A stretch of 64,000 bases of DNA from Leptobrachium leishanense (Eukaryota > Chordata > Amphibia > Anura > Megophryidae): the NCBI GenBank assembly GCA_009667805.1, contig CM019065.1, positions 22,037,822-22,101,821 on the forward strand. Reading direction: 5' to 3'. Both the position numbers and the translations under genes were made by a program. Shown here one piece after another: positions 58,543 through 64,000 of this stretch. The notes under the pieces are model-generated. The model did no database searches and had not been told where the DNA came from. It worked only from the letters and a program-made list of their open reading frames with translations. The first letter of the stretch is position 1. Every line of letters starts with the position of its first letter.

Positions 58543-61500
58543 CTGAAAAATAAATGATGTGGGGAAAACTCGTCAATCAGACTTGTCATGCGTTCAAGGC
58601 AACCATCCTTTCAAAAAGTCAACACAGGATTGTATGGCAGAAGAGCTGGAACCGATGCCTGCTAAGTTAGCTATATATTATTATTATTATTATTATTATT
58701 AACTTGCCTGTTTGATTGGAGATCTCCCCTTGTGGACATGGGACACAATCGTAGCAGCAGACAGGTTCTCCTCTTCTGGCTGCCTTCCAAGAACCAGGTG
58801 GGCAGCTTTGACTGCAAGCTGAGATAGGGACCTAAAGTGAAAGATTAAGACTATGTCACACTTTCACAATTGACAAATACTTTAATATTAATGTCACTTG
58901 CACATATTACCTTTATTTAGAAAAAAATACAAGTGCTATGAGCAACCTATATTAAAAAATCAATGGCCCTGCAGAAGCAGAATCCGTTAGCACCAGGTCC
59001 TAGCTGAGGGTAACTTTTCAGTAACCGCAGCGGGATGTAATTAGTGTTAAGACTTTGTAATACTAACGCTAATTAGCACTTTGCGCTTCCCATGTTAAGC
59101 ATACGGAGCGCAAAGTATAGTAAACTTGCAGTAAAAAGTGAAAGATCTGAATCGCTCACGGGTTTTTTAACCTGTAATATGGTGCACCCACGCTAGCGCT
59201 ACAAAAGCTAACGTTAACACTCACACAGTTGAGCGCTAAAGTTACCGTTATGTATGTAATAAGGCCCTATATCCCTTTTAAAAAATTAAAGACCGTCTTT
59301 TTTTTTTTAAACAAACAACTTTTTTATTTTTGTATTATTTTTGTATTTCTAGATGACATTTTTTCATTTGTTTAAAAGAGTTTTTTTTTTAACATACCTT
59401 TTTATTCTTAAAGGCCTTTTTTTATTATTATTTAGACACATTTTTACTGATTGAATCTCCTGTTGGAAGAAGAGGAGACTTTTTTTTTTCAGTTTGGTTG
59501 AATTCACCAAAGCCAATTCGCTGCAATTCGACAGTTACCGACGCATTTTTCACCGACGGCTGATAACTCAGTTATGTCGGCTAAATATGGTGACCATTTG
59601 CTAAATAGTGAATGCACCGTATTTTTGGCAAAATGGAATTGCCAAAGTGAGCCTAAATGGGCTGAAATGCAAAGCACCGAAATTGCACGCAATTAAAATA
59701 GAGGACCACTGCATAATTTGGGGGCGCCCTACTCATGCTCCTGCTGCATATGCTCATGGAGGGGGGTCACCTCTAGTGTCTCAAAACACACATGCCCTCT
59801 TTGTATAGATTCTATCTCTATCTGGTGTTTCTACCCCTTTATGTTAATCATGGAGGCAGTTCCCTCCATTCATAACCTCTGGACCATGATATTGATACGT
59901 TCCTATGTATCAGTCATTCATATAGTCTTTACATATCACTGACTGAAAGGGGTGGGTCAAGAGAGGCTGAACCACCTTCTCCCTGCACCTTTTCTAGGGC
60001 AATCAATTATACCCTGCAGTTTATAAGGAACCTGTTCCACAGGTCTTTTCTGTCCCATTTCCCTGGACACAGCTTGTCTGTATTTCACTCTCTGTATACT
60101 CCTGACAACGCCAATCTCCATGGCGAAACGCGTAGAGTAATGGAGTGAGGATTTTTGCTTTTTTCATCATTTTTATTTTGCTGTTCTCTGGTTGCCTTTC
60201 TGTCATCCTAAATGCTGCAACTATGCATATGCTGGTTTGGAGCGCTCCCAGCACTGGCTAACTGCAGATCTACTTTCTCTACCCTACTACACTAAGATAC
60301 TCCTTTTGCTGCAATTATACTCTGGTTTGGAGTCTTTCTGTCTCTTTCCTATTATTTCCGACTCACGAAGGTGGGTTCTCTGCTCTATTAGCTTAAGTAT
60401 GTTTGAAGTGTGTGTGTACCCAGGAGCTTTCTGCAGTGTCACCTGCTTGCATATATGGACCCTTAGTAGGCCATAGTCCTTTTCATGCCAGACACATTGA
60501 GACAATCCCTTGTGTTCACTGTGGCACCTAATTTGTTGTCAAAGGTTACTGAGACTTTTAATTTTGTCGTAATGGTTGTCTTTTGCTTTATGCATGAATA
60601 AAAGTTAAGTTTCTCTTAGCAGCACAGTATCCCTCTACATTTATTCATGTTCCAGGGTTACCCCCATATTTTCCATACTTGATACTGTCTGCTAGACATG
60701 TGCATTCGTTTTAGTACTAAAACGATTTAGTCCGAATTTTGGGATAATTTAGTTTTAGTATGACTCAAGAGAAACGAAACTGCTCAGTACAAAAAACGAA
60801 AGAAACTAAAATAAAATGCACTACATTTTAGTTTCAGTCCTTTTTGTGATATTATATTGATGAGTGAAGGAGACCAGCAATGAAGAGCGCAACATCGCAA
60901 CATCCGAAGTTCTGCACCCTCCACATGCCAATGCAGGAGGATGTTCTATACAGAGAGGGACATTAATTCAGGAGGATGTTCTATATATTATACAGAGAGG
61001 GGTATTAATTAATGCAGGTGGATGTTGTATACATTATACAGAGAGGGGTATTAATTAATGCAGGAGGATGTTCTAAACATTATACAGAGAGGAGCCTTTT
61101 TTTTAGCCCTTTAAATCCAGTGGCTGTGAGCGCGGAGATCGGCTGCTTGTTACATTATCTCTCAGTACAATGTATCAGGCTCAGCTGTTACAGTAACTGA
61201 CTGCTGCTCATCACAGCGCTCAGAGTTTCAGTAAAACAAGGAAATAATATTGTTTTAACCTCTTACATATAAAAATATTATTTACTAGTTTTACTGAAAC
61301 TCTGAGCGCTGTGATGAGCAGCAGTCAGTTACTGTAACAGCTTTGCCTGACACGGGGCAGTATTACAATGTTGGTGCTAACTTAACCAGAGCTGTTGTAA
61401 CTGAAAACCTCCATAGGCTATAATAGCTCTGGGAAGTTTACAACAGCTCTGGTTAAGTTAGCACCAGCTATATAATATGGCCCACATTGTGCTGAGAGTG

Positions 61501-64000
61501 AGAGATGCTTAACAAGAAGCGATCTCAGCCCTCTGAGGAGCCACTACAATAGTAATTGTATCCACTGGTTTTTGGATGAATGAAATTAGTTTTCATACTA
61601 AAGAACTGAAAACGAATTTCTTTAGCAACTAAATAAATTGCATTTTAGTACTAATGCATTAGTTCAAAACGAAATTTTGTGCTGTGCACATGTCTACTGT
61701 CTGCAATGCTACTGATGAGGGGTTATCACCCATGCTCTCTCTGACTTGCTTAATTAGCACATACCATATATTTTCTACTATGCATATGTATCCTCGAAGC
61801 TAAATCTGAATGACAAATACTACTTTTATGGCTGTACCTCGTTTTCTCCAGAATTCCACTGGATGGAACTTGTGTTCATGGTGAAGATGTTACCAGGAGG
61901 AGCTGTCATGTCGAAGCTGCCCACCTTGACGTATCGCATATTACCACTAGGACTCAATTGCCAATTCACAATGTCATAGACAGCTGGTGGGTCTCCATTT
62001 TTATCAAAGTAGACTTCCCTCCCGCTGTTTAGTTTGAACCTCACCTTTTTCAGATAGTACATAAACTGTAACACAGGAAATACAAAGCATGAATATATAT
62101 TCTTATGCAGAGACTATCTTCTGGATGAATTGTGCTAATTATTGAAATTTCCTTATCCTTATACTACAAAAACAATGTATAAATGATTTTGCATTGAAAT
62201 GAAAAGCAAAAATAGAAATATAAAACCAATTTACATTCCTTTTTAAGGTAAAGAAAATGGATTGTAGGGGGAGAGGCGGGAGAGAGAGAGGACAGCAAGA
62301 AGATTATTACAATAGTCAAGTCGGGAGATTACAAGGGCGTGTATGAGTTGTTTTGTGGCGTCAGCTGTAAGAAATGGCCGAATTCTAGAAATATTACGTA
62401 GATGGTAGCAGCAGGAGGAGGAAAGAGACTGGATGTGGGGGACGAAGGAAAGAGCAGAGTCAACTGTAACTCCGAGACAAACCTGGTTTGATAGGGAGAT
62501 AGTGATACCCTCAACCATGACAGAGAAGTCAGGAAGTGGGGAGGCATTAGAGGGAGGAATTAGTAGAAGCTCAGTCTTAGCTCAGTCTGTAAGTCTTAAC
62601 TATTGAGTTTTGGTCCAATAAAATCAAATTCTATCAAATAAGAAGTCATGGCATTGAGAAAAAAGAACTGTACGGGTATGGAGAGTAATTTATAGGCTCA
62701 GAAAAATGTCTCAGTGATTTATTGCGGAATGTTCTTTTGGTGATGTCACTTTTCACATTATTTCAGTGTGTTGCTAATACCTCAGTAAGTGACCTGTATT
62801 GATATCAAATTTTATTTTTATTTGTGCGCATTACTAACACTTTGAGAGTATTTATTGATTGACACTATTTATTTATTTATTGGGACCGTGATCAGACGTT
62901 GTAGCTGGAGCTTAAATAAATTTAAATTATATACATAAGAACAATATCAGTGATACTGCTTGGCATACAGTGGGACAGGTGTTTGTGTTTCTTCTTCCAG
63001 AGTTCTTATGAGATTCTCCCCGTTCATAAAGTATTAGAACTGTCGGAAATCGGCAATTCAGAATTTGGATCGTTCTGAATTGTCAGATTACCATTAATTC
63101 AGTCGAATCCCAAAGCAGACTGAACCCAATAGGACATTAGTGTATGGTGGAAACCACTTGAGGCTGAAAGTTCAGAGATTTCTTCTACAAAATCTACAGT
63201 TACAGTTACAAGCATTCACAATACCCTTAAGCACATATAAGTATGTGTGTGTGATGATATGATATGTGATGCAAATGAAAGATGGCCTCTAGGAAAAAAA
63301 AAATTGTTTTCTTGTTGGTGGTAATGGCCACTGACTCTCATTCAATGTGTAACATTCTGATTTGGATATTACAATTAGGACAGACATTACAATAATGAGA
63401 ATGGACAATTTATGGACATTCATTTTGGCTCATACTTAATGAAAGTAAAGCTTACCTGCCATGGCTGGAAACCCTTAATATCTGCACATAATCGTTTGGA
63501 AAATGGACCTTCTCCTTTTTTGCAGTTATTCATATCTCTCAAAGCGTTGGCCACAACAAGGACTGCAGTGTAGACACTATATGTCGATCTCAAATTAGAA
63601 ACGTCTTTGTAGGCATTTTGGAGGTTTTCTAGGTTTTCTGATCCAGTGCATTCTTTCACGTTTGTGTCCAAAGATCCTGTTTCATTTTTATCACTTATGA
63701 ACCTGCAATTGAAGGCTAACTCCCAAAATATCTTTATCCAGGCTCTTCCCAAGGACATGGAAGGATTGATTGTGTTGAGGAATTGTTTAAGTTCAGGTAT
63801 GGTTCCACTTTGGATAGCTAGACCTATTGTTCCTGACAGAAAAACCGAAAACTTGCCCAAAGAGGCTAAGGTTGATGTAGACCAACCTTCACTTGCAACA
63901 AGTATTTTTCCTGTGACATTCTGTTTTGCCATCTCATTCAATACAGGTACAGTATCAAAGCCAGTGGCATAAAGAACCACAACCTTAGCTGTTGATGTCT
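57638..64000 (-). CDS. V2R gene B: type-2 vomeronasal receptor, 5' part beyond the window
   Basis: Exon 3 (partial) through exon 6 lie in the window with the same exon lengths and phases as gene A. Introns are 1390, 3006 and 165 bp. All visible exons are open. The ectodomain diverges from gene A (about 70-75% identity), while the membrane domain is about 95% identical. It is the upstream member of a head-to-tail tandem pair, 24 kb from gene A. Function as for gene A: a class C chemoreceptor of vomeronasal neurons, ligand unknown. The intron 5 donor is GC and the C-terminus is shifted (see exons). Confidence 0.88.
58675..58700. repeat. (TTA)n microsatellite
   Basis: Eight or so TTA/ATT units in gene B intron 5, a few bases from the exon 5 donor. 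Confidence 0.9.
58708..58831 (-). CDS. V2R gene B exon 5, followed by a GC-AG intron
   Basis: 124 nt, acceptor CTTTAG|GTCCCT. The peptide VPISACSQSCPPGSWK with VCCYDCVPCPQGEISNQT keeps all linker cysteines. The intron begins GCAAGT instead of GTAAGT (58707-58702). GC donors with otherwise perfect consensus are the usual functional exception, so the intron is probably spliced. Confidence 0.9.
58832..60093. other. V2R gene B intron 4, upper segment
   Basis: 58980-59275 has short inverted words (GTTAGCACC, AGCGCTA) suggesting an old MITE, but no clear ends. 59290-59500 is T-rich with several poly-T runs. Nothing coding. Confidence 0.3.
60094..60140 (+). ncRNA. Hammerhead-like motif, core mutated
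   Basis: The sequence reads ACUC-CUGACAA-C-GCC...GGC-GAAA-CGCGU-A-GAGU. Stem I ACUC/GAGU, stem II GCC/GGC, GAAA and stem III ACGCGU are present, and the cleavage base A is allowed. The CUGANGA box has G to A at its sixth position, a change expected to abolish activity. The extra base before stem II is again present. Plus strand, in gene B intron 4, opposite to the gene. Confidence 0.45.
60141..60693. other. V2R gene B intron 4, downstream of the ribozyme-like motif
   Basis: Possibly the rest of the repeat carrying the motif, ending near GAATAAAAGTTAAGTTTCTC (60596-60615). No coding sequence. Confidence 0.3.
60694..61696. mobile_element. 1003-bp hAT MITE (TAGACATG ends)
   Basis: The ends are TAGACATGTGCA and TGCACATGTCTA, a perfect 12-bp inverted repeat. 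Identical 8-bp duplications CTGTCTGC lie at 60686-60693 and 61697-61704. The interior has ~55-bp tandem units (GGAGGATGTTCTATACA...AATGCA) and a large palindrome (about 61110-61255 with 61270-61540) interrupted by a small MITE. It is a short, reversed relative of 16428-20384. Confidence 0.85.
61354..61489. mobile_element. ~136-bp palindromic MITE nested in the hAT
   Basis: GGTGCTAACTTAACCAGAGC and GCTCTGGTTAAGTTAGCACC (with TGTTGTAA/TTACAACA inside) form ~30-bp arms. Outer parts are GGGGCAGTATTACA and TATATAATATGGCCC. The host palindrome is intact in the other copy (near 16825), which confirms an insertion. CAC or AC may be the duplicated target. Confidence 0.6.
61838..62065 (-). CDS. V2R gene B exon 4
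   Basis: 228 nt, phase 0, acceptor TGTTACAG|TTTATG and donor GAG|GTACAG. The peptide FMYYLKKVRFKLNSGREVYF, then the conserved NGDPPAVYDIVNWQLSPSG, ends SIQWNSGENE. The last codon is GAG where gene A has CAG (Q). Confidence 0.9.
62243..62600 (-). pseudogene. LINE reverse transcriptase fragment (CR1/L2/Rex-like)
   Basis: The minus strand reads VCLGVTVDSALSFVPHIQSL, then CCYHLRNISRIRPFLTADAT followed by KQLIHALVISRLDYCNNLL. LGVxxDSxLSFxxHI and LVxSRLDYCNxLL are the thumb-side motifs of CR1/L2/Rex-type reverse transcriptases. 5' and 3' parts are missing. It lies in gene B intron 3. Confidence 0.75.
62601..63455. other. V2R gene B intron 3, upper part
   Basis: Nothing recognised apart from the flank near exon 3 (63300-63440), which resembles the flank of gene A exon 3. 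Confidence 0.4.
63456..64000 (-). CDS. V2R gene B exon 3 (partial)
   Basis: 545 nt inside the window, donor CAG|GTAAGC. It encodes VVVLYATGFDTVPVLNEMA, then TGKILVASEGWS, CRFISDKNETGSLDTNVK and ECTGSENLENLQNAYKD, and ends GFQPWQ. Open throughout. The N-terminal half of the exon and exons 1-2 lie beyond position 64000. Compared with gene A, 44 or so of ~173 residues differ, concentrated in the lobe-2 surface. Confidence 0.9.

Noticed and set aside
1..64000. tRNA, rRNA or snRNA genes
   Set aside because: No sequence with convincing A/B boxes and cloverleaf, or rRNA/snRNA similarity, was noticed; a covariance-model scan would be needed to exclude them.

Overview
The window is vertebrate nuclear DNA, most likely from an amphibian and probably a frog. 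The basis is two tandem type-2 vomeronasal receptor (V2R) genes, both on the minus strand, in AT-rich sequence crowded with Helitrons, several hAT families, Tc1/mariner, PIF/Harbinger-like and TTAA-type DNA transposons, L1-group, CR1/L2-like and Penelope-like retroelements, Ty3/Gypsy remnants and minisatellites. V2R expansion plus this repeat mix fits Anura better than mammals, birds or teleosts, but the species cannot be read from the sequence. There is no bacterial-type gene organisation, CRISPR array or operon.

Host genes. V2R gene A (9140-33628, minus) is complete by inspection. It has six exons (218, 292, 831, 228, 124 and 911 nt) with consensus splice sites and matching phases, giving an 867-residue class C receptor: signal peptide, venus-flytrap ectodomain, cysteine-rich linker and seven-helix domain. 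V2R gene B (57638 to beyond 64000, minus) is its upstream neighbour; part of exon 3 and exons 4-6 are inside. The ectodomains are about 70-75% identical, but exon 6 is about 95% identical and its last ~125 shared residues are identical. Gene B ends in a one-base shift that changes the C-terminus, and it uses a GC-AG intron.

Layout. 1-9.1 kb, downstream of gene A: a hAT element (8-bp duplication) holding a degenerate 6.2-kb L1-group LINE, itself broken by two short retroelement fragments and a 203-bp hairpin insertion. 9.1-33.6 kb: gene A, with introns full of insertions. Intron 4 holds a Helitron that contains a hAT with a 1.9-kb minisatellite, a second related minisatellite, and a 4-kb hAT with a smaller hAT inside. 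Intron 3 holds a second Helitron with a large inverted repeat. Intron 2 holds a 760-bp foldback element, a Tc1-like relic and a palindromic MITE. Intron 1 holds a decayed Gypsy pol. 34-40.3 kb: an 18-codon-period minisatellite, a TIR element, a Penelope-like fragment with a hammerhead-ribozyme motif downstream, and a 45-bp minisatellite. 41.2-50.1 kb: a TIR element carrying two head-to-head copies of a 1.23-kb TTAA element built of chained hairpins (together a 2.6-kb palindrome), then a third copy split by a 3.8-kb LTR retrotransposon that lacks pol and encodes a coiled-coil protein. 50-57.6 kb: mostly unrecognised sequence, a CpG-dense MITE and a Tc1 relic. 57.6-64 kb: gene B, with a hAT, a ribozyme-like motif and a LINE fragment in its introns.

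The receptors are the only convincing host genes. Most remaining long open frames are minisatellites or transposon relics. The points most worth following are the hammerhead-like GAAACGCGT motifs in four contexts, the hairpin-chain TTAA family, the nested Helitron/hAT minisatellites with a common founder unit, and the pol-less LTR element.
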